DNA from: CAZYEI01 sp964646425 | GTDB taxonomy: Bacteria; Bacillota_I; Bacilli_A; RFN20; JAISJY01 | Direction: 5' to 3' | Assembly: GCA_964646425.1 (NCBI GenBank) | Contig: CAZYEI010000054.1 | Coordinates: 1-7,895, forward strand | Length of the DNA stretch: 7,895 bases | Part shown: positions 1 through 5,873 of the stretch, piece after piece | Numbering within the stretch: position 1 is the first letter of the stretch | How the letters are laid out: each line of letters starts with the position of its first letter | Notes under the pieces: model-generated | Database searches by the model: none | What the model was told of the DNA's origin: nothing | What the model saw: only the letters and a program-made list of their open reading frames with translations | Translations under genes and position numbers: made by a program

Positions 1-1044
1 TTGCTTGATGTTAATAGTGGAAAAATAATATATGAAAAAAATATGAATGAAAAAATGTATCCTGCAAGTATGACTAAAATGATGGGAATGTTATTAGTCC
101 TAGAAGCAGTAGAAAGTAACAAAATAAAGTTTGAACAAGAAATAACTATATCATTATCTGCATCACAAATGGGAGGAAGTCAAGTTTTTTTAGAACCTGG
201 AGAGATATTTAGCGTTGAAGAACTATTTAAATGTGTAGCAATTGCTAGTGCAAATGATGCTATGTATTCATTAGCGGAAACAGTCGCAGGTAGTGAACAG
301 CAATTTGTTAAATTGATGAATGAAAGAGCTAAAAAATTAGGTATGATAAATACAAAATTTATGAATACTACAGGATTTGATGATAAAAATCATTATAGTA
401 CGCCATATGATATGGGAATATTAGCTAGAGAATTATTGTTAAAATTCGAGGAAAAAGTTATAAAATATTCTTCCATGAAAGAAGGATACATTAGAGAAAA
501 ATCTGCAAATCCATTTTGGCTAGTTAATACAAATAGATTATTAGGTGATTATCAAGGAATAGATGGATTAAAAACAGGTTTTACTCAAGATGCAGGATTT
601 TGCTTAACATCAACAGCTAAAAGAGATAATTTAAGATTGATTTCCGTTATAATGAAAGCAGAAACAAAAGAAATTCGTTCCCGTGATACGATAAAATTAT
701 TAGACTATGGTTTTGCAAATTATCAGTCACTTCGAATATTTAAAAAAGATGATATAATTGGCACTACATCTTTTAAGCATGCTACAAAAAGCGACACTAC
801 ATTAATTATTGATAAAGACGTATTTATAACCGTTAAAAAAGGTGAAACTATTGATAGCATAAAAAAAGAAATAATAATTAATAAATATAGTGCCCCAATA
901 AAGAAAAATGAAAAAATAGGTAAAGTAATAATAACAAATAGTCTAGGTTGGACTGCTGAAGTTAATATATTAGTAGCCGAAGAAGTTTATTTTTTACATT
1001 GGTATGAATATTTATTTAACTTATTTATCCAAATGTTATTTTAA
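1..1044 (+). CDS. dacF: D-alanyl-D-alanine carboxypeptidase DacF, 5' end missing
   Basis: Penicillin-binding protein 5 family enzyme that removes the terminal D-Ala from peptidoglycan stem peptides outside the membrane. All three active-site motifs are visible: SMTK (residues 23-26 of the visible frame, with the acylated Ser), SAN (83-85) and KTG (191-193, in GLKTGF). A C-terminal domain of about 240-325 and an aromatic, hydrophobic tail (about 329-347) that may anchor it follow. The frame is open at base 1; the TTG there is probably an internal Leu codon, because the family normally carries a signal peptide and some 35-40 more residues before SxxK. So the gene is cut by the window edge, not broken. 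Its place just before spoIIAA matches dacF of B. subtilis, where it serves spore cortex synthesis. A terminator after it suggests its mRNA mostly ends before spoIIAA. Confidence 0.93.
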   Translation: MLDVNSGKIIYEKNMNEKMYPASMTKMMGMLLVLEAVESNKIKFEQEITISLSASQMGGSQVFLEPGEIFSVEELFKCVAIASANDAMYSLAETVAGSEQQFVKLMNERAKKLGMINTKFMNTTGFDDKNHYSTPYDMGILARELLLKFEEKVIKYSSMKEGYIREKSANPFWLVNTNRLLGDYQGIDGLKTGFTQDAGFCLTSTAKRDNLRLISVIMKAETKEIRSRDTIKLLDYGFANYQSLRIFKKDDIIGTTSFKHATKSDTTLIIDKDVFITVKKGETIDSIKKEIIINKYSAPIKKNEKIGKVIITNSLGWTAEVNILVAEEVYFLHWYEYLFNLFIQMLF

Positions 1045-1051
1045 TTCGACT
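1045..1051 (-). promoter_or_regulatory. Possible third, imperfect Spo0A box
   Basis: TTCGACT matches the reverse 0A box at 6 of 7 bases, directly after the dacF stop codon. The string AATTCGAC occurs here and again exactly 50 bp further on at 1093-1100. Alone it would be weak; it counts only as part of the cluster. Confidence 0.3.
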
Positions 1052-1072
1052 TTTTTTTAATATATATGAAAT

Positions 1073-1110
1073 AAAAAAGAATGTTAATATTAAATTCGAC
1101 ATTCTTTTTT
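1073..1110 (+). terminator. Intrinsic terminator after dacF
   Basis: A perfect 12-bp inverted repeat (1073-1084 with 1099-1110) encloses a 14-nt loop. The left arm starts with six A and the right arm ends with six T, so it can act as an intrinsic terminator on the plus strand and in principle on the minus strand. It begins 28 bp after the dacF stop, which separates dacF from spoIIAA. A TGTCGAA-type box on the minus strand (1095-1101) overlaps its loop and right arm. Confidence 0.85.
1095..1101 (-). promoter_or_regulatory. Second Spo0A box, perfect match on the minus strand
   Basis: TTCGACA is the exact reverse complement of the 0A-box consensus TGTCGAA. It lies 29 bp left of the box at 1131-1137 and faces it, so the two form an inverted pair (8 bp each, ATTCGACA and TGTCGAAT). 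It overlaps the loop and right arm of the dacF terminator. Confidence 0.6.
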
Positions 1111-1130
1111 ATTATTATTTATTCTTATTT

Positions 1131-1137
1131 TGTCGAA
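1131..1137 (+). promoter_or_regulatory. Spo0A box (0A box), perfect match, next to the spoIIAA promoter
   Basis: The sequence TGTCGAA matches the known Spo0A binding consensus exactly. It ends 3 bp before the -35 position of the TATAAT element at 1164-1169, or about -39 to -45 from the expected start of transcription. Spo0A~P activates sigma-A promoters such as B. subtilis spoIIG from a similar position. spoIIA is a classic Spo0A target, so the site fits the gene it precedes. Binding is inferred. Confidence 0.72.
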
Positions 1138-1140
1138 TGA

Positions 1141-1169
1141 ATTTTTTCTAATTTTTATTCTTTTATAAT
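1141..1169 (+). promoter_or_regulatory. Likely spoIIA operon promoter (TATAAT, no clear -35)
   Basis: A consensus TATAAT lies at 1164-1169. At 17 bp spacing the -35 would be 1141-1146 (ATTTTT), which is poor, as expected for an activator-dependent promoter. The transcript would start near 1176, just before the AAAGGAG ribosome site. A sigma-H type -10 (AATGAATTT, 1136-1144) is also present, but no AGGA-type -35 lies 12-14 bp ahead of it, so I favour a Spo0A-activated sigma-A promoter. Confidence 0.5.
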
Positions 1170-1190
1170 GATTCTTAGAAAGGAGATATT

Positions 1191-1526
1191 ATGAATTATA
1201 TAAAAGAAGAAATGGAGCAAGATGCTCAAGTATTTTATTTTTATGGTGAATTAGACTCTTCAAATTCATATTTATACAAAGAAAAAATTGTTTCAAATAT
1301 TGAAAGAAAAAAAGCAAATATTGTAATTTTTGATTTTACAAATACTTCATTTGTTGATAGTGCCGGAATAGGATTGATTTTGGGTAGATATAACGAATTA
1401 AAGTCGCTACGAAAAAATTTAAGAATAAGGGGAGTAAATATGCAACTGGATAAAATATTTAAAATTGCAGGTTTATATAAAATATTAAATATAGAATATA
1501 TTGATAGTAAGGTGAAAAGCAAATGA
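1191..1526 (+). CDS. spoIIAA: Anti-sigma F factor antagonist SpoIIAA
   Basis: A STAS-domain protein of 111 aa, close to the usual length. Unphosphorylated SpoIIAA binds SpoIIAB and frees sigma F in the forespore; SpoIIAB inactivates it by phosphorylating one Ser, and the phosphatase SpoIIE (not in this window) reactivates it. The phospho-site is visible as FVDSAGIGLILGRY, with Asp56 and Ser57, one off from Ser58 of B. subtilis. The ATG at 1191 is backed by a strong AAAGGAG (1179-1185) 5 nt upstream. The stop overlaps the spoIIAB start in an ATGA (1523-1526), so translation of the two is probably coupled. This is the first gene of the spoIIA operon, behind Spo0A-box-like sites. Confidence 0.97.
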   Translation: MNYIKEEMEQDAQVFYFYGELDSSNSYLYKEKIVSNIERKKANIVIFDFTNTSFVDSAGIGLILGRYNELKSLRKNLRIRGVNMQLDKIFKIAGLYKILNIEYIDSKVKSK

Positions 1527-1963
1527 ATCATATTGAATTAAGATTTAATGCAGTAATGTCAAATATTGCTTTTGCAAGAACATCGGTTTGTGCCTTTATT
1601 GCGCCACTTAATCCTACATTAGAGGAAATTGCAGAAATAAAAACGCTAGTAAGTGAAGCTGTAAGTAATGCCATTATTCATGGCTATAAATTAAATGCTG
1701 CCAGATATGTCTATATAAAGGTATCGACAAAAGACCAAAATATAGAAATTATTGTTCAAGATTATGGCGTTGGTATTCAAGATATTGAAAAAGCAATGAC
1801 GCCTAATTTTACAACAAATATTGAAGAAGACCATGCTGGAATGGGGATTACAATTATGCAATCATTATCAGATTCTTTTTCTATACGTTCATCAATTGGA
1901 TTAGGAACAAAAGTGATAATTCAAAAAGAATTGTCGGGAAGTTTGTTGGAAACAATAGAATAA
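1523..1963 (+). CDS. spoIIAB: Anti-sigma F factor and serine kinase SpoIIAB
   Basis: A GHKL/HATPase_c protein of 146 aa, the normal length. It holds sigma F inactive before septation and phosphorylates SpoIIAA with ATP. The N-box is at residues 45-55 (EAVSNAIIHGY; Glu45 is the expected catalytic base and Asn49 binds Mg). The G1 box is DYGVG (80-84) and the G2 box AGMG (105-108), with the ATP lid between them. Arg19, in FARTSVCAF, corresponds to the Arg20 known to contact both sigma F and SpoIIAA. The start has GGTGA (1511-1515) 7 nt upstream and overlaps spoIIAA by 4 nt. The stop shares one base with the sigF start. Confidence 0.97.
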   Translation: MNHIELRFNAVMSNIAFARTSVCAFIAPLNPTLEEIAEIKTLVSEAVSNAIIHGYKLNAARYVYIKVSTKDQNIEIIVQDYGVGIQDIEKAMTPNFTTNIEEDHAGMGITIMQSLSDSFSIRSSIGLGTKVIIQKELSGSLLETIE

Positions 1964-2679
1964 TGGCTACATATAATCAAAATGAACTTTTTGTAAGACT
2001 TGCTAATAATGATAAAGAAGCACGAAATATTTTAATTGAAAGTAATTTACCATTAGTTCGTTCTTTGGTAAATAGATATAAATATAGTAATTATGATCGT
2101 GATGATTTGTTTCAAATTGGTTGCATAGGACTAATTAATGCTATTGATAAATTTGATTTATCATATGAAGTTCAATTTTCGACATATGCTGTTCCCTTGA
2201 TTCTTGGAGAAATAAAAAAGCATTTTCGTGATGAAGGAAGTATAAAGGTAAGCAGAGGTTTAAAAGAATTGCATATTAAGATACAAAATTTTAAGGATAA
2301 ATATATATGTGAATTTCAAAAAGAACCAAGACTTGAAGATATTTCAAAAAATTTAAATGTTTCAATTCAAGATATTATTTTAGCATTAGAATCACATTAT
2401 TATCCGACTTCCTTAAATGAATCAATATATGAAAATGAAGATTCTAATATTCTTCTTGAAGATACTATTCCACAGGAAGAGAGATTTTCACATTTAGATC
2501 ACATTTGTTTAGAACAAGGAATTGAATCTTTAAATAATCGTGAAAAAGAATTAATCTATTTAAGATACTTCGAAGATTTTAATCAAGCAAGAATTGCAGA
2601 AAAGATGAATATTTCTCAAGTGCAAGTTTCACGACTGGAAAAAAGAATTATAGAAAAATTAAGAAAACAATTTGTTTAA
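1963..2679 (+). CDS. sigF: RNA polymerase sigma-F factor, forespore-specific
   Basis: A sigma-70 family protein of 238 aa that directs early forespore transcription. Region 2 spans about 25-100: DDLFQIGCIGLINAIDKFD (47-65), then the promoter-melting and -10 reading part, with QFSTYA (71-76), and the VSR at 96-98. Region 3 is about 100-160. Region 4 is near the C-terminus, with the helix-turn-helix at about 207-227 (NQARIAEKMNISQVQVSRLE). It is called SigF and not the related SigG or SigB because it follows spoIIAA-spoIIAB. Its ATG overlaps the spoIIAB stop in TAATG, with only a weak GGAAA (1948-1952) 10 nt upstream. Ribosomes finishing spoIIAB probably start it, which would keep sigma F and its inhibitor in proportion. 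Confidence 0.96.
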   Translation: MATYNQNELFVRLANNDKEARNILIESNLPLVRSLVNRYKYSNYDRDDLFQIGCIGLINAIDKFDLSYEVQFSTYAVPLILGEIKKHFRDEGSIKVSRGLKELHIKIQNFKDKYICEFQKEPRLEDISKNLNVSIQDIILALESHYYPTSLNESIYENEDSNILLEDTIPQEERFSHLDHICLEQGIESLNNREKELIYLRYFEDFNQARIAEKMNISQVQVSRLEKRIIEKLRKQFV

Positions 2680-2702
2680 TATTAATCGATTTGTGCAAAA
2701 TA
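2674..2702 (+). promoter_or_regulatory. Weak candidate forespore (sigma G/F) promoter before spoVAC
   Basis: GTTTA (2674-2678) and CAAAATA (2696-2702), 17 bp apart, resemble the sigma-G and sigma-F patterns (-35 about GYATR or GYWTA, -10 about CATnnTA for sigma G). The spoVA operon of B. subtilis is made under sigma G. Against it: the start point would fall near 2709, inside the spoVAC Shine-Dalgarno, and the region is AT-rich enough for chance matches. Confidence 0.25.
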
Positions 2703-2745
2703 TAATTGAGGTGTTAATGATGAATGAATATCGATTTGCACAAAT
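2689..2745 (+). repeat. Inverted and imperfect direct repeat around the spoVAC start
   Basis: ATTTGTGCAAA (2689-2699) and TTTGCACAAAT (2735-2745) are exact reverse complements. They could pair as an 11-bp stem with a 35-nt loop carrying the spoVAC ribosome site and start codon. Each unit is itself nearly palindromic (TTTGnnCAAA). The flanks also repeat directly: TCGATTTG at 2686 and again 45 nt later at 2731, in the same reading frame. Role unknown; it may be a protein-binding site, an mRNA structure or the trace of a short duplication. Confidence 0.55.
2708..2713 (+). promoter_or_regulatory. Ribosome binding site that sets the spoVAC start
   Basis: GAGGTG lies 3 nt before ATG 2717 and 6 nt before ATG 2720. 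The frame is also open from an ATG at 2672, but that one overlaps sigF, has no such site and would add a tail unlike the family. I therefore place the start at 2720, with 2717 as a close alternative. Confidence 0.75.
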
Positions 2746-3166
2746 TTGTAAGAAAATTAAGAAAAAAGAAAAACATTGGAAAAATATTTTGATTGCCTTA
2801 ATTGGTGGAGGAATACTTGGGGTTTTACTTCAAGGTGTTTCTTCACTTATTTTTATTGTTTTTAAAACTTCACAAAGTGATGCAAATTTAATTTCAACGT
2901 ATTTATTAATTTTTATAACTGTAATATTTACTGGATTAGGAATATACGATAAAGCTGCTCAGTACATGGGAGCAGGTTTATTTATTCCAATTAGTGGTTT
3001 TGCAAATTCATTATCAAGTAGTGCTATGGAATGTAAAAGTGAAGGATTAGTATATGGTATTGGGACAAATATGTTTAAGTTGGCAGGTAGCGTATTGACA
3101 TATGGGATTGTAACAACATATTTTTTAGCAATTTTATATTATATAGCTGAAAAGATTGGAGGATAA
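2720..3166 (+). CDS. spoVAC: Stage V sporulation protein AC, DPA channel membrane component
   Basis: An integral membrane protein of 148 aa that helps import dipicolinic acid (DPA) into the forespore and release it in germination. In B. subtilis SpoVAC has been described as mechanosensitive. It has a short Lys-rich cytoplasmic N-terminus, a first membrane helix at about 23-48, a second at about 58-75, and the hallmark GIYDKAAQYMGAG (74-86) followed by PISGFANS (90-97), ME.KSEG (103-109) and GIGTNMFKLAG (113-123). A last helix lies at about 125-142. It starts 40 bp after sigF with no spoVAA or spoVAB between, and ends one base before the spoVAD ATG. It probably shares its mRNA with the three genes downstream. 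Confidence 0.94.
   Translation: MNEYRFAQICKKIKKKEKHWKNILIALIGGGILGVLLQGVSSLIFIVFKTSQSDANLISTYLLIFITVIFTGLGIYDKAAQYMGAGLFIPISGFANSLSSSAMECKSEGLVYGIGTNMFKLAGSVLTYGIVTTYFLAILYYIAEKIGG
3158..3162 (+). promoter_or_regulatory. Ribosome binding site that sets the spoVAD start
   Basis: A full GGAGG sits 5 nt before ATG 3168, inside the last codons of spoVAC. The frame is open from a TTG at 3156, but that TTG overlaps this site, so ATG 3168 is the start. Confidence 0.88.
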
Positions 3167-3167
3167 T

Positions 3168-4160
3168 ATGACTACTATCAAATTAAATAATGTATATATA
3201 GATGATTCTTTTGTTATAGCAGGTAAAAAAGAAAAAGAAGGCCCATTATCTAAATACTATGATGAAACATTTATTGATAATTATTTAGGTAAGAATTCTT
3301 TTGAAAAAGCAGAAATAGCTATGTTTGAAAAAGCTATTAATGGTGTTTTAAAAAAGACGGGACTATTACCTTGCGATATCGATATTGCAATTGGAGGCGA
3401 TTTATCTAATCAAATTGTTACTTCAAATTATGTAATGCGAAAATATAATATTCCTTTTATTGGAACTTATGGAGCTTGTTCTACTTCGGCTTTAAATATA
3501 ATTCTAGGCTCAATTTTTATCGAAAGCAATTTAAAAAAAAGAGTGTTAGTTTTTACGGGAAGTCACTACAATACAGCTGAAAGACAATTTAGAAATCCAT
3601 GCGAATATGGTGGCCAAAAAAAGGAGTGTACAACAACAACCGTAACAGGAGCTGGCGCTCTTGTATTAACAAGTGCTAAAAAGAGAATTAAAGTTACTTC
3701 GATAACTATTGGTAAAGTGATAGATTACCATCAAAATAATATGAGTGATATGGGGAGTGCAATGGCTCCAAGTGCCTTTGATACTTTTAAAAGACATTTA
3801 AGTCATTTGAATAGAGATCCATCATATTATGATTTAATTTTAACAGGGGATTTATCAAATATTGGAAAAGAATTATTTATTGAAATGTGTAATGATGAAA
3901 ATATTATTTTAAATGATAACTATCAAGATGCAGGGTTAATGATATATGATATAACAAAGCAAAAAGTATATAGTGGTGGTAGCGGATGTGGCTGTTCAGC
4001 ATTAACGGTAGGTGGTTATGTAATGAAAAAATTGAAATCAGGAGAATTAACAAAAGTGCTTATAATTGCTACTGGAGCATTGTTATCACCATTGATTGTT
4101 TATCAAAATGAAACTATCCCTTCTATATCACATGCCTATAGTTTGGAGGTAATTGAATGA
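3168..4160 (+). CDS. spoVAD: Stage V sporulation protein AD, DPA-binding thiolase-fold protein
   Basis: A soluble protein of 330 aa that belongs to the thiolase/KAS III fold family. It is known in Bacillus to bind DPA at the forespore membrane as part of the SpoVA uptake system. Visible family marks are GACSTSA (102-108, with Cys104 at the position of the thiolase nucleophile), GSHYNTAERQFRNP starting at Gly131, DYHQNNMSDMGSAMAP in the middle, and a Gly/Cys-rich GGSGCGCSA (270-278). Synthase activity is not expected; the fold appears to have been reused for ligand binding. It starts one base after spoVAC ends and overlaps spoVAE by the four bases ATGA. Confidence 0.96.
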   Translation: MTTIKLNNVYIDDSFVIAGKKEKEGPLSKYYDETFIDNYLGKNSFEKAEIAMFEKAINGVLKKTGLLPCDIDIAIGGDLSNQIVTSNYVMRKYNIPFIGTYGACSTSALNIILGSIFIESNLKKRVLVFTGSHYNTAERQFRNPCEYGGQKKECTTTTVTGAGALVLTSAKKRIKVTSITIGKVIDYHQNNMSDMGSAMAPSAFDTFKRHLSHLNRDPSYYDLILTGDLSNIGKELFIEMCNDENIILNDNYQDAGLMIYDITKQKVYSGGSGCGCSALTVGGYVMKKLKSGELTKVLIIATGALLSPLIVYQNETIPSISHAYSLEVIE

Positions 4161-4507
4161 TATATATAGGAGCATTTATAATATGTGGAAGCATTTGTGC
4201 ATTGGGACAAATATTATATGAATATACAAAATTATCTGCTGGACATATAACAAGTATTTTTGTTTCATTAGGATGTTTTTTAGAGTTTTTTGGAATATAT
4301 GATTATTTGTTACAAATAGGAGGAATGGGTGCTAGTCTTCCAATAACAAATTTTGGACATTCGTTAATGCATGCAGCATTAGAAGGATTAAATGAAGAAG
4401 GTTTTTTAGGAATAGCTAAAAAAATGATTTCATCAACATCAGGAGGTATAGCAACAGCTGTATTTTTGTCGTTTATAGTCGCAATTTTTTTTAGAAGTAA
4501 GGAATAA
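4157..4507 (+). CDS. spoVAE: Stage V sporulation protein AE (SpoVAEb type), DPA channel membrane component
   Basis: A small membrane protein of 116 aa, the normal size for SpoVAEb. It works with SpoVAC in the inner spore membrane to move DPA. It has hydrophobic helices at about 2-22, 30-55, 60-80 and 95-112. Family marks are ICGSICALGQILYEYTKLSAGHI at the start, GIYDYL, GGMGASLPITNFGHSL in the middle, and the terminal STSGGIATAVFLSFIVAIFF. The GASLPI.NFG stretch resembles GAGLFIPISGFAN of SpoVAC, as expected for related proteins. GGAGGT (4145-4150) lies 6 nt before the ATG, which overlaps the spoVAD stop by 4 nt. A separate spoVAEa gene, the soluble partner in Bacillus, is not present. Confidence 0.93.
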   Translation: MIYIGAFIICGSICALGQILYEYTKLSAGHITSIFVSLGCFLEFFGIYDYLLQIGGMGASLPITNFGHSLMHAALEGLNEEGFLGIAKKMISSTSGGIATAVFLSFIVAIFFRSKE

Positions 4508-4511
4508 TTTT

Positions 4512-5858
4512 ATGACACATAAAGAAATTGATGAATATCTTATAAATTCCACAAAATCTAATATTAATTTTGATGTTGTGCGAAGTGAAATTGCAAATAA
4601 ATTTATTGTCTATTATTTATCAAGCTTAGTTGACATAAAACTCATTCAATTGATATATCAATCAATGGAAAATGCGCAAAACAATTCATACTTTGGAAAT
4701 ATTCAATATGAAAATGATATAAATAAAATATTAATTTCAATATTTTCGGGACTTTTGTTTGTTTTGCCAAAAAATGAACAAGAAAAATATTATTTAATTG
4801 AAACAAGAGACTATCCAACACGTGGAATTGATGAACCAGAAACCGAGCAAACAATAAGAGGCAGCAAAGATGGCTTTACAGAATCAATAATCACAAATGT
4901 CGGACTAATTAGAAGAAGAATTAGATCAAAAAATTTAATATTTGAAAAATATCAAATGGGCATTAGTAGCAAATGTGATGTTGTTTTAGCATATATGAGT
5001 GATAGGGTTGATAAAAAATATTTAAGCAATTTAAAGAATGAAATAAAAACAAATGAAGATAAAATAGATAGTTTAATTATGAGTGATCGAGCGCTCGAAG
5101 AAATATTGTTTCATCAAAAAAATAATATTTTCCCATTAGTAAAATATAGCGAGCGTCCAGATTTAACTAGCATTCAAATATTAAAGGGAAGAGTTGTGAT
5201 AATATGTGATAATTCAAGTAGTGTGTTAATCAGTCCGATAAATGTTTTTGAACATATAAGACATATTGAAGAATATCGTCAAAATCCTTTTGTGGGTTCC
5301 TTCTTAAGATTTATTAGATTACTAGCAATATTGTTTTCAATGTTTTTGGTTCCACTTTGGCTATGCATTATAAGAGAACCTGACAATTCATTTTTTTTAA
5401 TACCAGAAAATATTTCTTTTACTACAATTTTTTTGCAAGTTATTGTTATGGAAATAATGATTGAAATATTAAGAATTGCTACAATTCACACGCCAAGTAA
5501 ATTATCTAGCACAATGGGACTAGTTGCTGCCTTGGTTCTAGGGCAATTTGCTGTTGAAATTGGTGTTTTTTCAAAGGAAATATTATTATATTGTTCTTTA
5601 TCTGCAATAGGTGGATTCGCTACTCCATCTTATGAGCTATCACTTTCAAATAAAATAACTAAGATTGTTATGATAATATTTGTTGGATTATTTGGAAAAA
5701 TTGGCTTTTTACTTTCTTTGTTTTTGTTGTTTATATATTTGGTTAAAATGAAAGTTGGTGGGTATCCTTATCTATATCCTTTCGTTCCTTTTGAATTAAA
5801 GGAGTTTCTGCAAATATTTTTTAGATTTGGAAAAAAAGCAAAAAAAAGAGTGAGATAG
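4512..5858 (+). CDS. spoVAF: SpoVAF, GerA-family spore membrane protein
   Basis: A 448-aa GerA-family protein of the spore inner membrane. In B. subtilis SpoVAF is reported to form an ion channel that amplifies germination. The soluble N-terminal part (about 1-262) holds the GerA signature YPTRGIDEPETEQTIRGSKDGF (101-122) and NVGLIRRRIRS just after. A FPLVKYSERPD stretch comes before the membrane part. Membrane segments lie at about 266-287, 302-321, 334-352, 357-370 and 384-412, then a YPYLYPF.PF stretch and a very basic tail. AAGGA (4499-4503) is 8 nt upstream, and the gene follows spoVAE by 4 bp. It could be a GerA-type receptor subunit, but no gerB or gerC partner adjoins it and its place in the spoVA operon favours SpoVAF. 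It is shorter than the roughly 490 aa of Bacillus homologues. Confidence 0.88.
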   Translation: MTHKEIDEYLINSTKSNINFDVVRSEIANKFIVYYLSSLVDIKLIQLIYQSMENAQNNSYFGNIQYENDINKILISIFSGLLFVLPKNEQEKYYLIETRDYPTRGIDEPETEQTIRGSKDGFTESIITNVGLIRRRIRSKNLIFEKYQMGISSKCDVVLAYMSDRVDKKYLSNLKNEIKTNEDKIDSLIMSDRALEEILFHQKNNIFPLVKYSERPDLTSIQILKGRVVIICDNSSSVLISPINVFEHIRHIEEYRQNPFVGSFLRFIRLLAILFSMFLVPLWLCIIREPDNSFFLIPENISFTTIFLQVIVMEIMIEILRIATIHTPSKLSSTMGLVAALVLGQFAVEIGVFSKEILLYCSLSAIGGFATPSYELSLSNKITKIVMIIFVGLFGKIGFLLSLFLLFIYLVKMKVGGYPYLYPFVPFELKEFLQIFFRFGKKAKKRVR

Positions 5859-5873
5859 TTATTATCTCAACTC
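5841..5873 (-). terminator. Intrinsic terminator of rarA inside the end of spoVAF
   Basis: On the minus strand a stem (5863-5873 with 5848-5857; 10 bp with one bulged A, loop of 5 nt) is followed by seven T (complement of 5841-5847) and, after GC, seven more. The stem covers the last codons and stop of rarA and of spoVAF. The plus strand has only GGAAATTTTATTG after the stem, so it should end rarA transcripts better than spoVAF ones. Confidence 0.72.

Noticed and set aside
1..3. TTG at the first base as the start of dacF
   Set aside because: The family has a signal peptide and about 35-40 more residues before SxxK. The frame is simply open at the edge, and the TTG reads as an internal Leu.
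1136..1144. Sigma-H -10 match (AATGAATTT) before spoIIAA
   Set aside because: No AGGA-type -35 lies 12-14 bp upstream. It stays possible only if Spo0A can replace the -35 contact.
1241..1531. Open frame of 96 codons antisense to spoIIAA
   Set aside because: It lies opposite a certain gene, has no ribosome site or recognisable family, and long antisense frames are common in AT-rich DNA. The same applies to antisense frames at 4642-4854 and 7343-7528 and to the sense-strand frame at 6046-6252 inside rarA.
2178..2184. A further perfect Spo0A box (TTCGACA) inside sigF
   Set aside because: It encodes part of the conserved QFSTYA motif of sigma region 2, has no promoter near it, and one chance match in a window this size is not surprising.
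2701..2706. TATAAT as a sigma-A promoter for spoVAC
   Set aside because: The start point would fall at about 2713, after the ribosome site needed for spoVAC, and no -35 lies at the right distance.
2672..2719. Upstream ATG giving spoVAC 16 more residues
   Set aside because: It overlaps the end of sigF without a ribosome site, while GAGGTG is well placed for ATG 2720. The extra residues look like a copy of the following RFAQ segment.
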